Below are positions 33,499-42,053 of a stretch of DNA of 64,000 nucleotides, in pieces. This DNA is from Empedobacter brevis_A (lineage in GTDB: Bacteria > Bacteroidota > Bacteroidia > Flavobacteriales > Weeksellaceae), in assembly GCF_965118635.1 (NCBI RefSeq), contig NZ_CBCPHV010000005.1, positions 186,001 through 250,000 on the forward strand, in the 5' to 3' direction. Position numbers and translations under genes: made by a program. Every line of letters starts with the position of its first letter. Positions within the stretch are counted from its first letter, which is position 1. Under the pieces are notes generated by a model. The model saw only the letters and a list, made by a program, of their open reading frames with translations. It was not told where the DNA came from and did no database searches.

Positions 33499-35061
33499 AT
33501 GAAATTGATTAACACATTAACCTACTCTACAATCATTTTATCATCTATTGCAGTACATGCGCAAGCACAGGAAAAATTAAATCCGACTGTACAAAGCTTT
33601 GTCACTGAGATTCAAAATAATTCGCAGTTAAAGAAAATTTCACATGAATTATTAGATGGTATTGGTCCACGTTTAGTTGGAACTCCTCAAATGGATCAAG
33701 CTGGAGAATGGGCGATTAAAACATTAAAAGCTTGGGGAATTGATGCTCGACGCGAAGATTATGGAACATGGAAAGCTTGGGAACGCGGAATAACGCATGT
33801 TGACATGATTTATCCAAGAGCAAAATCTATTGAAGCAACTCAACTCGCATGGTCACCAGCAACAAAAAAAGCTATCAAAGCTGATGTAATTGCAATGCCA
33901 ATTTTCAAAACAAAAGCAGAATTTGATGCATGGTTACCTTCTGTAAAAGGAAAAGTTGTTTTAATGTCACAGAACCAATCTTACGGTCGTTCTAATTATC
34001 AATACAAAGAATTTGGTACAGAAGATTTGTATAAAAAAGTAACTGAAAATAGAAAAACTGAAGCTGAAAACTGGACAAATTCTATAAAAGTAACAGGTTA
34101 CAATAACAATACACTTCCTGAAGTTTTTGAAAAAAATGGAGCTGCTGCAGTTGCTATCTCAAATTGGACTGGAACTATGGGCGCAAATAGAATTTTTGGT
34201 GCTAAAACGAAAACAATTCCAATGTTAGACATTTCAAATGAAGATTACGGAATGTTATATCGTTTAGCCGAAAATGGAACTGCTCCAAAATTAACGATCG
34301 ATGCACAATCTAAACACAATGGTATTACGAAAACATTCAATATTATTGGAGAAATAAAAGGTAAAGAAAAACCAAACGAGTACATCATTCTTTCTGCTCA
34401 CTTCGATTCTTGGGATGGTGCACAAGGTGCAACAGATAACGGAACAGGAACAATTACAATGCTGGAAGCTATTCGTACAATCAAAAAATTATACCCAAAT
34501 AATAAACGTACAATTTTGATTTGTTTGTGGGGAAGCGAAGAACAAGGACTAAATGGTTCTCGTGCTTTTGTTGAAGATCATCCAGAAATTATTAAAAATA
34601 CGCAAGCTGTCTTCAACCAAGATAATGGAACTGGACGAGTTGTCTACATCAACGGTTCTGGTTTTGAAAAATCTTACGAATACATGACACGCTGGTTACA
34701 AGCTGTTCCTAATTTTATTACAAAAGAAATCAAAACAGATTTTCCAGGAACACCAAGTAGCGGTGGTTCGGATCATGCTTCTTTTATCGCTGCAGGCACA
34801 CCAGCATTTGGACTTAGTTCTCTAAATTGGGGTTATGGTACCTATACTTGGCATACGAATAAGGATACTTATGATAAAATTGTTTTTGAAGAAGTACAAA
34901 GTAACGCTATTTTAACTGCAACCTTAGCGATGATGGCAGATCAAGAAAAAGATTTAGTAAATCGTGATCGTCGTATTTTACCAGCTAATAAAGATAGAAA
35001 ACAACAAGAATGGCCAGAAACAAAAAGTCCTGCTAGAACTTCTGATGCCTATTTCAAATAA
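33499..35061 (+). CDS. Secreted M28-family metallopeptidase
   Basis: A 520-residue protein with signal peptide (1-23, ending HAQAQ). The M28 core is in the second half: LSAHFDSWDGAQGATDNGTG (His and Asp metal ligands), LWGSEEQGLNGSRAF (catalytic and metal Glu), NQDNGTG and SGGSDHASFIAAG with a late His ligand (HTNKDTYDKI). The middle includes a PA-like inserted domain (about 110-240, AAAVAISNWTGTMG). The group acts as aminopeptidase or carboxypeptidase on secreted peptides. It has no sorting tail, so periplasmic location is more likely. Confidence 0.88.
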   Translation: MKLINTLTYSTIILSSIAVHAQAQEKLNPTVQSFVTEIQNNSQLKKISHELLDGIGPRLVGTPQMDQAGEWAIKTLKAWGIDARREDYGTWKAWERGITHVDMIYPRAKSIEATQLAWSPATKKAIKADVIAMPIFKTKAEFDAWLPSVKGKVVLMSQNQSYGRSNYQYKEFGTEDLYKKVTENRKTEAENWTNSIKVTGYNNNTLPEVFEKNGAAAVAISNWTGTMGANRIFGAKTKTIPMLDISNEDYGMLYRLAENGTAPKLTIDAQSKHNGITKTFNIIGEIKGKEKPNEYIILSAHFDSWDGAQGATDNGTGTITMLEAIRTIKKLYPNNKRTILICLWGSEEQGLNGSRAFVEDHPEIIKNTQAVFNQDNGTGRVVYINGSGFEKSYEYMTRWLQAVPNFITKEIKTDFPGTPSSGGSDHASFIAAGTPAFGLSSLNWGYGTYTWHTNKDTYDKIVFEEVQSNAILTATLAMMADQEKDLVNRDRRILPANKDRKQQEWPETKSPARTSDAYFK

Positions 35062-35077
35062 ACATTTATAAAATAAG

Positions 35078-35105
35078 AAATCCCTTCAATATATTGAAGG
35101 GATTT
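35078..35105. terminator. Convergent terminator (M28 / rplS)
   Basis: A perfect 28-bp palindrome (half-site AAATCCCTTCAATA), flanked by T-rich sequence, serving both genes. Confidence 0.85.
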
Positions 35106-35130
35106 TTTATTTTTCCTAAAAAAGCAGTTT

Positions 35131-35481
35131 TTAGTAAGCAGCGTCTTTGATACGAGCTTTTTTACCACGTAATGCTCTGAAGTAGAAGATACGAGCTCTA
35201 CGAACTTTACCTCTTTTATTAACTTCAATTTTTTGTAACGCTGGCATGTTAACTGGGAAGATACGCTCTACACCAACATCTCCAGACATTTTACGGATAG
35301 TGAAAGTTTCTGTTGTTCCTTGTCCTCTTCTTTGGATAACAACCCCTTTAAAGAACTGAACACGAGTTTTTCCACCCTCTGTAATTTCTTGATAAACTGT
35401 AATAGTATCACCTGCTGCGAAAGCTGGGAACTCTTTTTTAGCTACGTATTTTTCTTGTACGTATTTTACTAAATTTTCCAT
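35131..35481 (-). CDS. rplS: Ribosomal protein L19
   Basis: A 116-residue protein with the L19 SH3-like fold: FPAFAAGDTITVYQEITEGGKTRVQFFKGVVIQRRGQGTTETFTIRK, then GVERIFPVNMPALQKIEVNKRGKVRRARIFYFRALRGKKARIKD. It lies at the 30S-50S interface of the large subunit. The length matches the family. It stands alone; the usual rpsP-rimM-trmD neighbours are absent, common in Bacteroidota. The leader (35482-35560) is A/T-rich, with a small hairpin CAATTT...AAATTG at 35497-35512 and a -7 element. Confidence 0.98.
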   Translation of the reverse strand: MENLVKYVQEKYVAKKEFPAFAAGDTITVYQEITEGGKTRVQFFKGVVIQRRGQGTTETFTIRKMSGDVGVERIFPVNMPALQKIEVNKRGKVRRARIFYFRALRGKKARIKDAAY

Positions 35482-35551
35482 TATTATAATTTCAATTTAT
35501 TTAAATTGAGCAACTTAAACGTCTTTCGTCAGAGGTTGAACAATGTGGATG

Positions 35552-35559
35552 CAAAATTA
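35552..35559 (-). promoter_or_regulatory. Promoter (-7 element) of rplS
   Basis: TAATTTTG on the minus strand fits TAnnTTTG; a roughly 70-base leader follows. Confidence 0.4.
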
Positions 35560-35596
35560 ATCAAAAATATTAATTATACAAATGATTCTCTTTAAT

Positions 35597-36400
35597 TTAT
35601 GAATGAATTTTTATTAATTCATTCTCAAAAGTTTTATTTTCTAATTGTGAAATTATTGATTTCATAGCTAGAATTCTCGCTGTTTTTTTATCATCTGTTT
35701 CAATTTCTATCCAAGGTGAACTTTTAGTTCCTGTTTGTTGAAACATCTTTTCAATATAATTTGAATAGACATCCCACAATTCTTGAGCTTTTTGATCCAA
35801 CGGGCCTAATTTCCAATGTTTCAATTCATTTTCTTTTCGATCTTGTAATCGTTCTGCTTGTTCGTTTTTCGAAATTGAAAGAAATATTTTAACTAAAATA
35901 ATTCCATCATCTTGTAAAAGTTGTTCTACTTCTGTAACTTGTTTTATGAATTTCGCGTATTGATCATTCGTACAAAACCCGAAAACAGGTTCTACTACGG
36001 CTCTGTTATACCAAGATCTATCAAAGAAAACAGTTTCTCCCGCATTTGGTAATTTCTTAAAATAACGTTGAAAATACCATTGTCCTTGCTCGATTTCTGT
36101 TGGTTTTGGTAAAGCTTCTACGCGATATTTTTTAGGATTTAGAAATTCTGTTATCCTAGAAATAGTTCCTCCTTTTCCTGCTGCATCTCTTCCTTCGAAA
36201 ATAATTAATAAACGTTTATTATCCTTTATAATATTAGATTGAATTTTTAATAATTTTTCTTGAAGTTGTTTTAATTCTTTCTCGTAAGCTAATTGTTCTT
36301 TGAATTTCTTTTCTTTTATAATATCATGTTCAACTAAAAAATCAATGATTTCTTGTTTATCATTTATTTTTTCTAAATCATTTAAATCAAATTCAGCCAT
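35597..36400 (-). CDS. PPK2-family polyphosphate kinase, copy 3
   Basis: A 267-residue P-loop kinase of the PPK2 family: Walker A FEGRDAAGKGGTISR (68-82), QGQWYFQRYF, and the Walker B/lid segment VFFDRSWYNRAVVEPVFGFC. The length is that of single-domain PPK2 enzymes, which make or use inorganic polyphosphate to phosphorylate GDP, ADP or AMP. It is the third of three tandem PPK2 genes; all share motif positions but the N- and C-terminal segments differ. Subclass (NDP- or NMP-specific) cannot be set by eye. Intergenic gap to the middle copy is 18 bases, so they form an operon. Confidence 0.92.
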   Translation of the reverse strand: MAEFDLNDLEKINDKQEIIDFLVEHDIIKEKKFKEQLAYEKELKQLQEKLLKIQSNIIKDNKRLLIIFEGRDAAGKGGTISRITEFLNPKKYRVEALPKPTEIEQGQWYFQRYFKKLPNAGETVFFDRSWYNRAVVEPVFGFCTNDQYAKFIKQVTEVEQLLQDDGIILVKIFLSISKNEQAERLQDRKENELKHWKLGPLDQKAQELWDVYSNYIEKMFQQTGTKSSPWIEIETDDKKTARILAMKSIISQLENKTFENELIKIHS

Positions 36401-36418
36401 AGTTTTAGGTTTTTACGA

Positions 36419-37237
36419 TTAATTTTCTTCTTCTAAATCTTGATGTTTCAAAATACGTTTATTTTTATCATCGTAAGGAATTTTGGATAGAATATATTCC
36501 ATTGCCTCTACTCTAGCTTTGTATTTTTTGTTCGCATCAATTACTTTCCAAGGCGCATTTTTTGTATTTGTATTCTTAAACATGACATCTTTATAAGCTG
36601 AATACACATCAAATAAATCTTGGGCTTTTTGATCAACAGAACTATATTTCCATTTTTTGGTTGGTGAATTTATAATGTCTGCAAATCGCTTTGCTTGTTG
36701 TTCTTTTGTAATAGAAAAATAAATTTTAATTAAATAGATTCCTGAATTAATCCACATTTTTTCGACATCATTCACTTCATTCATAAAAGTTTCATATTCT
36801 TCTTTTGTACAAAAATCATTTACAGGTTCTACAACAGCTCTGTTGTACCAAGATCTATCAAAAAAAACAATTTCTCCTTCGCGAGGTAATTGACGTACAT
36901 AACGCTGAAAATACCATTGTCCTCGTTCTACTTCATTGGCTTTAGGAAGCGCTACAATTCTGTGTTCTCGTGGATTAAGATGTTCCACAATTCGGCGAAT
37001 TGCTCCTCCTTTTCCTGCAGCATCTCGACCTTCAAAAACAATCATTACTTTTCCCTTGTTTTTAACTATCCAACTTTGCAGTTTTATTAATTCTTCTTGT
37101 AGTTGTTCTATTCTATTTTCATATTTTACAGTACGCAAGGCTTTAGTAAAGTTCAGTTTTCCGTGATCAGATTTCAAAAGCCCAATAAGTCCTTTTTTTG
37201 TTTGAATTAATTTTAAATCTTTCGGTTTTAGTTCCAT
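36419..37237 (-). CDS. PPK2-family polyphosphate kinase, copy 2
   Basis: A 272-residue PPK2: Walker A FEGRDAAGKGGAIRR (68-82), VERGQWYFQRYVRQLP, and VFFDRSWYNRAVVEPVNDFC. The last motif has Asn-Asp where copies 1 and 3 have Met-Gly and Phe-Gly, so this copy is the most divergent near the active-site lid. It uses polyphosphate and nucleotides. Gaps of 17 and 18 bases connect it with copies 1 and 3 in one operon. A different nucleotide preference is possible but not demonstrated. Confidence 0.92.
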   Translation of the reverse strand: MELKPKDLKLIQTKKGLIGLLKSDHGKLNFTKALRTVKYENRIEQLQEELIKLQSWIVKNKGKVMIVFEGRDAAGKGGAIRRIVEHLNPREHRIVALPKANEVERGQWYFQRYVRQLPREGEIVFFDRSWYNRAVVEPVNDFCTKEEYETFMNEVNDVEKMWINSGIYLIKIYFSITKEQQAKRFADIINSPTKKWKYSSVDQKAQDLFDVYSAYKDVMFKNTNTKNAPWKVIDANKKYKARVEAMEYILSKIPYDDKNKRILKHQDLEEEN

Positions 37238-37254
37238 TTCAAGTTATTTTAAAA

Positions 37255-38106
37255 TTAATAATTCATTTTTTTTACTTTTCGATAATAACGCTCAATCACA
37301 TTTGGATCAACCATTAAATTGGCTTCTGCATCTTCTTTCCCTTTATAATTAAACAAAGAAAGAACATAACGAATAGATTCTAATCTTGCTGCTTTTTTAT
37401 CGTTTGCATTAACAATTATCCAAGGCGAAAAAGAGTTGTGTGTTCGTGTAAACATTTGATTGATATAATGAGAAAATTCGTCCCAAAGTTCTTGTCCTTT
37501 TGCATCGACTGGGCTATATTTCCATTTTTTTAGTGGATTATTTAATCTTAAATCAAAACGAGCTTGCTGCTCTTCTTTGGTTACAGAAAACCATAATTTA
37601 ATAATATATGTTCCAGATTCGTACAACATATGCTCAAACTCAGAAACTTGTACCATAAATTGTTCATATTGTTGTTCCGTACAAAAACCCATAACAGGTT
37701 CTACAACTGCTCTGTTGTACCAACTTCTATCAAAAAAGACAATTTCTCCGGCATTTGGTAGTTCTTTGATATAACGATTAAAATACCATTGATTTTGTTC
37801 TACTTCGGTCGGTTTATTTAACGCAACAACACGCATAGAACGCGGATTAAGATGTTCGCGAAAACGTCGAATCGTGCCTCCTTTTCCAGATGCATCTCTT
37901 CCTTCAAAAATTATCGCAACTTTTTTCTTTTCTGTAGAAATCCAATTTTGAAGATTTACTAATTCCGATTGTAATTTTAGTAATTCAGTTTCGTATTCAA
38001 ATTTATTTATAACATTTTTATATAGAGGATTTTCATCTTGATTTTCAACTAAGAATTGCATTAATTCTTCTGTTGTTGTAAAATCTAAAATCATACTTTT
38101 TTTCAT
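37255..38106 (-). CDS. PPK2-family polyphosphate kinase, copy 1
   Basis: A 283-residue PPK2 with Walker A FEGRDASGKGGTIRR (67-81), VEQNQWYFNRYIKELP, and VFFDRSWYNRAVVEPVMGFC. Its C-terminus is longer than the other copies (MVDPNVIERYYRKVKKMNY). It is the first gene of the PPK2 operon; the start is ATG at 38106 (a second ATG four codons on is possible). The upstream gap to the divergent copper-related genes is 149 bases. The family role is polyphosphate-dependent nucleotide phosphorylation or polyphosphate synthesis. Confidence 0.92.
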   Translation of the reverse strand: MKKSMILDFTTTEELMQFLVENQDENPLYKNVINKFEYETELLKLQSELVNLQNWISTEKKKVAIIFEGRDASGKGGTIRRFREHLNPRSMRVVALNKPTEVEQNQWYFNRYIKELPNAGEIVFFDRSWYNRAVVEPVMGFCTEQQYEQFMVQVSEFEHMLYESGTYIIKLWFSVTKEEQQARFDLRLNNPLKKWKYSPVDAKGQELWDEFSHYINQMFTRTHNSFSPWIIVNANDKKAARLESIRYVLSLFNYKGKEDAEANLMVDPNVIERYYRKVKKMNY

Positions 38107-38231
38107 AAATATTTAGGGATTGAAAAATCTGTTTTAAGATAAAAATTTTGTAGAATATAAAAGTGAATATTATGATAAATCTTTCTTTTAAATTCATAAA
38201 ATTTATCATATTCAACCTCAATCAATTTGGT

Positions 38232-38239
38232 TAAATTTG
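38232..38239 (+). promoter_or_regulatory. Promoter (-7 element) of the copper-related set
   Basis: TAAATTTG fits TAnnTTTG and lies 16 bases before the TTG start at 38256, supporting that start. Confidence 0.5.
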
Positions 38240-38255
38240 CCAATAAATTCGTTTT

Positions 38256-38621
38256 TTGCGTATACTATTTTTCATATCGCTTATCTTTTCTATCGCATTT
38301 CGTCCTTTAATGCCGATGATAGATTATGTTTTGAATTATGATGAAATCGCAAATGAACTTTGTGAAAATAGACAAGAACCCGAATTGCTTTGCAATGGTT
38401 TTTGTTATTTGAAAAAAGAGGTTTCGGAAAATGAAAAAAATCCGACCGAAAATCATTTTGTCAAAAATTCGGTCAAAATATTGGATGCAATTGTTCCTCA
38501 GAAACAAAATATTTCTCCACAACATTATTTTATAGAAAAGAATAAATCGTCAATCGATAATTATCAAGATATTGATTCTAATTATATTATTCGTTTAGTT
38601 TTTCATCCGCCAATTGTTTAA
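38256..38621 (+). CDS. Small membrane-anchored Cys-motif protein (copper-associated), TTG start
   Basis: A 121-residue protein with a hydrophobic N-terminal segment (residues 1-20) and a conserved Cys group: LCENRQEPELLCNGFCYL, with Cys36, Cys46 and Cys50. Proteins of this type (a hydrophobic start, then NYDYI..LCEN....CNGxCYL) are common in Bacteroidota next to copper and Sco genes; I do not know a function. It probably sits in the periplasm and may bind metal through the Cys. The start is TTG at 38256; an in-frame TAA at 38244 excludes a start further upstream. It is the first of three genes, with a YHS lipoprotein and a Sco protein. Confidence 0.65.
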   Translation: MRILFFISLIFSIAFRPLMPMIDYVLNYDEIANELCENRQEPELLCNGFCYLKKEVSENEKNPTENHFVKNSVKILDAIVPQKQNISPQHYFIEKNKSSIDNYQDIDSNYIIRLVFHPPIV

Positions 38622-38681
38622 TTATATCTATATAAAAACTACAAAATAAGATTATAATTAATTATAAATAAACAATTTAAA

Positions 38682-38978
38682 ATGAAAAATTTAAAAAATA
38701 TATTCTCCTTTACAATTTTAGGATTTACATTACTTTCTTGTAACAAAGAACAAGCTAAAGAAGAAAATTTTGAAGTGAAACATATTTCTCACGAAGAAAT
38801 GAAAGCTGCAAACAAATTGGATGTTGCAGTTGTAAATGAAGCTGATCCTATTTGTGGAATGAAAACAGCTGATCATTTGAGTGATACAGCGAATTATAAA
38901 GGAAAAACATATGGTTTTTGTTCGACAATGTGCAAAGAAGAGTTTCTGAAAAATCCTGAAAAATATATTCATGAATAA
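38682..38978 (+). CDS. YHS-domain lipoprotein
   Basis: A 98-residue protein with a lipoprotein signal peptide (TLLSC, lipidated Cys20). The mature part carries a YHS domain: DPICGMKTADHLSDTANYKGKTYGFCSTMCKEEFLKNPEKY, with Cys58, Cys80 and Cys84 positioned for metal binding. YHS domains occur in copper and heavy-metal transport proteins. It overlaps the sco gene by 8 bases, so the pair is co-translated. A role in delivery or sensing of copper at the outer face of the membrane is likely. Confidence 0.85.
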   Translation: MKNLKNIFSFTILGFTLLSCNKEQAKEENFEVKHISHEEMKAANKLDVAVVNEADPICGMKTADHLSDTANYKGKTYGFCSTMCKEEFLKNPEKYIHE

Positions 38979-39627
38979 ACAGTTAATTGCTTTTATTGTT
39001 ATTGTTTTAGCTGTTGTAGGAACTGTTTTTTGGCTAAAAAATAAACCAAAAGATGAACTTTATACTGTAATGAAAGTTCCGGAATTTTCGATGACAGATC
39101 AACATAATGAAACAATTACCAATCGTGATATGTTGGGAAAAGTATATGTTGTAGAGTTTTTCTTTACAAGTTGTCCAACAATTTGTCCTGTTATGAGCCA
39201 TAATCTACGCTCGATAGAAGATGAAATAACGAATAAAAACCTTGGTTTTATTTCGGTTACAATCGATCCGAAACGCGATATTCCTGCTCGTTTGTTAGAA
39301 TATGCAAACCAAATTGGTGTAAAATCTCCGAATTGGCATTATTTAACCGCTGATAGAAAGGAAATTGAACAACTTTCTGATCAATTTAATATTTATGTTG
39401 GTAAAGATGAAACAACAGCAGAAGGTTTGAATCATAGCGGAAAGTTAGCTTTGGTTGACAAACAAGGAAATATCAGAAGTCGTTATAATAAATCTGGTGT
39501 TCCGATGTTGTTTTATTCAGGTTTGAATTACAAAGATCCTGAAGGAAAAGAACCTTCTTTAGGTGGAAAATATCATCCTGAAATAGAATTTTTAAAAGAA
39601 GATATTAAAAAACTTTTAGCAGAATAA
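38971..39627 (+). CDS. SCO1/SenC-family copper chaperone
   Basis: A 218-residue protein, anchored by one helix (residues 5-21) with a thioredoxin-like domain outside. FFTSCPTICPVM holds the copper-binding Cys68 and Cys72, and a conserved His occurs in GLNHSGKLALVD. The family delivers copper to the CuA site of cytochrome c oxidase. It overlaps the YHS lipoprotein gene and ends at a terminator. Cytochrome oxidase genes are not in the window. Confidence 0.93.
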   Translation: MNKQLIAFIVIVLAVVGTVFWLKNKPKDELYTVMKVPEFSMTDQHNETITNRDMLGKVYVVEFFFTSCPTICPVMSHNLRSIEDEITNKNLGFISVTIDPKRDIPARLLEYANQIGVKSPNWHYLTADRKEIEQLSDQFNIYVGKDETTAEGLNHSGKLALVDKQGNIRSRYNKSGVPMLFYSGLNYKDPEGKEPSLGGKYHPEIEFLKEDIKKLLAE

Positions 39628-39632
39628 AACTT

Positions 39633-39662
39633 AAAAACCTTCCTAAAATGGAAGGTTTTTTA
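39633..39662. terminator. Convergent terminator (sco / quinone reductase)
   Basis: AAAACCTTCC and GGAAGGTTTT pair over a 7- to 8-base loop with a T run. Confidence 0.85.
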
Positions 39663-39680
39663 CTTTTAATTATACTTTTA

Positions 39681-40295
39681 TTAAATCATTTTCAATTGTT
39701 GTTCAATTTCATTTTTCAAGAATAATTTATATTCATTTTCGTAAGCTTTTATAAGTTCTGGAGTTGCATTTTTCTCAATATCATGAAAATGGAAACCATT
39801 CAATCTTGTCATTCCTGTAAATTCATTCATCTTATGAAACCCGAACAAAACACCATCATCTACAGATTTTTGTTCAAAAAATTCTCCTTCTAATGTAAAT
39901 GCTTCTTTTGGTGCATTCCAAGTGCTTGTTACCAAATATTTTTTTCCGTGCATTAATCCTCCTTTTCCATAATTAATTGCAGGATTTTTTCGCGAACGCC
40001 CATCACTTGCATAAATTCCATTGTTATATCCTGCTGTAAAAACATCATCAATATAGAATTTGAAACGATAAGGAACCTGAAACCACCAAATTGGAATATG
40101 ATAAATGATCAAATCTGCCCATTTATAATTCTCTACTTCTTCTTGTGAATCAAATTCATCATTGATATCTGTTATTCGAATATTCAACCCTAAATCTTTT
40201 AATATTTCTTCTGACCAATTTGTAATAGAATGATTTAATTTTCCGCCTGAATGCGCATGTTTAAGTCCTCCATTTATAATAAAAACATTTTTCAT
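39681..40295 (-). CDS. NAD(P)H:quinone oxidoreductase, MdaB-like flavodoxin fold
   Basis: A 204-residue flavodoxin-like protein. It starts NVFIINGGLKHAHSGGKLNH, binds FAD/FMN in the family, and contains WADLIIYHIPIWWFQVPYRFKFYIDDVF and KYLVTSTWNAPKEAF, features of the MdaB/NQO2-like subfamily. It reduces quinones to protect against oxidative or electrophile stress. The start at 40295 (MKNVFI) is preferred over the longer frame from 40331. It is divergent from the LysR gene 184 bases away, which probably regulates it. Confidence 0.88.
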   Translation of the reverse strand: MKNVFIINGGLKHAHSGGKLNHSITNWSEEILKDLGLNIRITDINDEFDSQEEVENYKWADLIIYHIPIWWFQVPYRFKFYIDDVFTAGYNNGIYASDGRSRKNPAINYGKGGLMHGKKYLVTSTWNAPKEAFTLEGEFFEQKSVDDGVLFGFHKMNEFTGMTRLNGFHFHDIEKNATPELIKAYENEYKLFLKNEIEQQLKMI

Positions 40296-40361
40296 TGTAT
40301 TTTCTTTTTTGATGACACAAAATTCTGACAAGTTTTTCTATTATTAAAATAAGTTAAGTTA

Positions 40362-40369
40362 TACATTTG
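40362..40369 (+). promoter_or_regulatory. Possible -7 element before the LysR gene
   Basis: TACATTTG fits TAnnTTTG and lies within the palindrome ATACATTTGTAT (40361-40372), a candidate LysR-bound region. Confidence 0.35.
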
Positions 40370-40479
40370 TATTATAATTATTATAGAAATAGAAAACAAT
40401 CTCATTTTAAAAAAGTGAAGAACTGATTCTATTAATTTTTAGAGGATTTAGCTTATAATAAAATTTAATTTAAGAAATT

Positions 40480-41391
40480 ATGCAATCAAATCTTGAGTGG
40501 TTTAGAACCTTTAAGGCAATTTACGAAACAGGAACTTTATCTGCTGCTGCACAACAATTATTTATTTCGCAACCTGGCGTAAGTCTGCATCTCAATTCAT
40601 TAGAAGCATATACAGGTTACAAATTATTTGATCGTTCGGCACGAAAAATGGTTCCCACTGAAAAAGGAAAAATCTTATATAATTTTATAGTCGAACCTAT
40701 TCAAAAATTAGAATCTGCTGAACAACATTTTCATAAACGATCAGAGAAAGATCGAGCAACAATTAGTATTGGAATGTGTTTTGAAACTTTTCAATATACA
40801 TTAGAAGAACATGTTTCTGAATTAGATTTTAATTTAATTATCAAATTTGGTGATTATAAATTAATGCATCAAGATTTGGATAATGGTTTATTGGATTTGA
40901 TTATTACTCCGCAAAAAAATATACAAAAAAACCTTTGTTATCAGCCTTTTTCTAAAGAAAGAATTATTTTAATTGCTGGAAATAATACAGATTTAACTTC
41001 TGTAGAAAAAAATTTACTCGACAAAGATTACAAAGCATTAAAAAATGAATTAAAAGATAATCTTTGGTACAGTACAGCTGCAGATATGGAACATTTGAAA
41101 AATTTTTGGATGCAAAATTTTAAAGAACATCCAGATTTCAAACCAAATTATATCGTTCCAAATATCAGTTCTATTATTCGTTGTTTGAGCGATGGAAATG
41201 GTTTTTCTATTGTTCCTGATTTTTTGTGCCAAGAAGCTTTAAATTCTGGAAAAATAAAATTGGTTTGGCAAGGAGAAAAACCATTAGAAAATATACTCTA
41301 TTTCGGATCTCGAAAAAATACGATTTACCAAAAAGAAATTGAACAACTACAAGAAATTTTTGTAAAAAAATGGTGTAAAGATTTGGGTTAA
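40480..41391 (+). CDS. LysR-family transcriptional regulator
   Basis: A 303-residue protein. Residues 1-65 form the LysR winged helix (LEWFRTFKAIYETGTLSAAAQQLFISQPGVSLHLNSLEAYTGYKLFDR), followed by the periplasmic-binding-like effector domain. It is divergent from the quinone reductase gene, the usual arrangement for a LysR protein and its target. A TACATTTG element at 40362-40369 within the gap may serve this gene. The effector is unknown; a quinone or electrophile is plausible. The stop overlaps the end of the convergent response-regulator gene by 4 bases. Confidence 0.92.
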   Translation: MQSNLEWFRTFKAIYETGTLSAAAQQLFISQPGVSLHLNSLEAYTGYKLFDRSARKMVPTEKGKILYNFIVEPIQKLESAEQHFHKRSEKDRATISIGMCFETFQYTLEEHVSELDFNLIIKFGDYKLMHQDLDNGLLDLIITPQKNIQKNLCYQPFSKERIILIAGNNTDLTSVEKNLLDKDYKALKNELKDNLWYSTAADMEHLKNFWMQNFKEHPDFKPNYIVPNISSIIRCLSDGNGFSIVPDFLCQEALNSGKIKLVWQGEKPLENILYFGSRKNTIYQKEIEQLQEIFVKKWCKDLG

Positions 41392-42053
41392 ATACTACCC
41401 AAATCTTTAAAAAAGGCAACTAATTGATGATTACTTGTAATTTGTAATGATTCTTTTAGTACGCCCAATCTTTTTTCTACGCTACTTTTACTTGAAGGTT
41501 TTATATTCTTTTCTGTTAAGTAATTTGGAATATCTTTTAACAAAAATCCATTCGAAAGTAATGAAACAATCGTTACATCGTACGAAGTAAACTCTAATGT
41601 ATTTTTTTGTTTTATACTACGTTTCACATTCAATTCCAAATGTTTACCATCTGCAAAAACTGTTTGTATTGCCTTTTTCAACTCTTTCGAATCTTCTCTA
41701 CCTTTTGCTACAAATCCATCTATTTGATATTTTTTAAAAAGATTGTCTACCATATCAGCTTTCTTTTCTATCGAAAAAACAATTACTTTTAGGTTTGGCT
41801 GAATTGTTTTTACAGCTTCTATTAAATCTTTTCCATTTTTCAAATTTTGCTTGCGATGATCTTCTTCAAAAGATAAATCAGAAATTAGTAGATCGTAAGG
41901 TTGATTATCGTGTAATGCTTTTTTTACTTTCAAAAAGGCATCATCACAATAAAAAGCATAATCAGGATTTTCAACTTGTAAATCTTTTAAAACTTTCTGA
42001 ACTGAAATATTAAAACTTTCAAAATCTTCTGCAATTAATACTTTTTTAAACAT
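41388..42053 (-). CDS. Response regulator of the TPR kinase pair
   Basis: A 221-residue response regulator. The receiver has KVLIAED, the phospho-acceptor region DLLISDL (Asp59) and KVIVFS with a Lys-rich end. The C-terminal region (EFTSYDVTIVSLLSNGFLLKDIPNYLTEKNIKPSSKSSVEKRLGVLKES) is a helix-turn-helix of LuxR type, though divergent. It overlaps the kinase gene by 8 bases, so kinase and regulator form one unit. Likely target genes are unknown. It is convergent with the LysR gene. Confidence 0.88.
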   Translation of the reverse strand: MFKKVLIAEDFESFNISVQKVLKDLQVENPDYAFYCDDAFLKVKKALHDNQPYDLLISDLSFEEDHRKQNLKNGKDLIEAVKTIQPNLKVIVFSIEKKADMVDNLFKKYQIDGFVAKGREDSKELKKAIQTVFADGKHLELNVKRSIKQKNTLEFTSYDVTIVSLLSNGFLLKDIPNYLTEKNIKPSSKSSVEKRLGVLKESLQITSNHQLVAFFKDLGSI

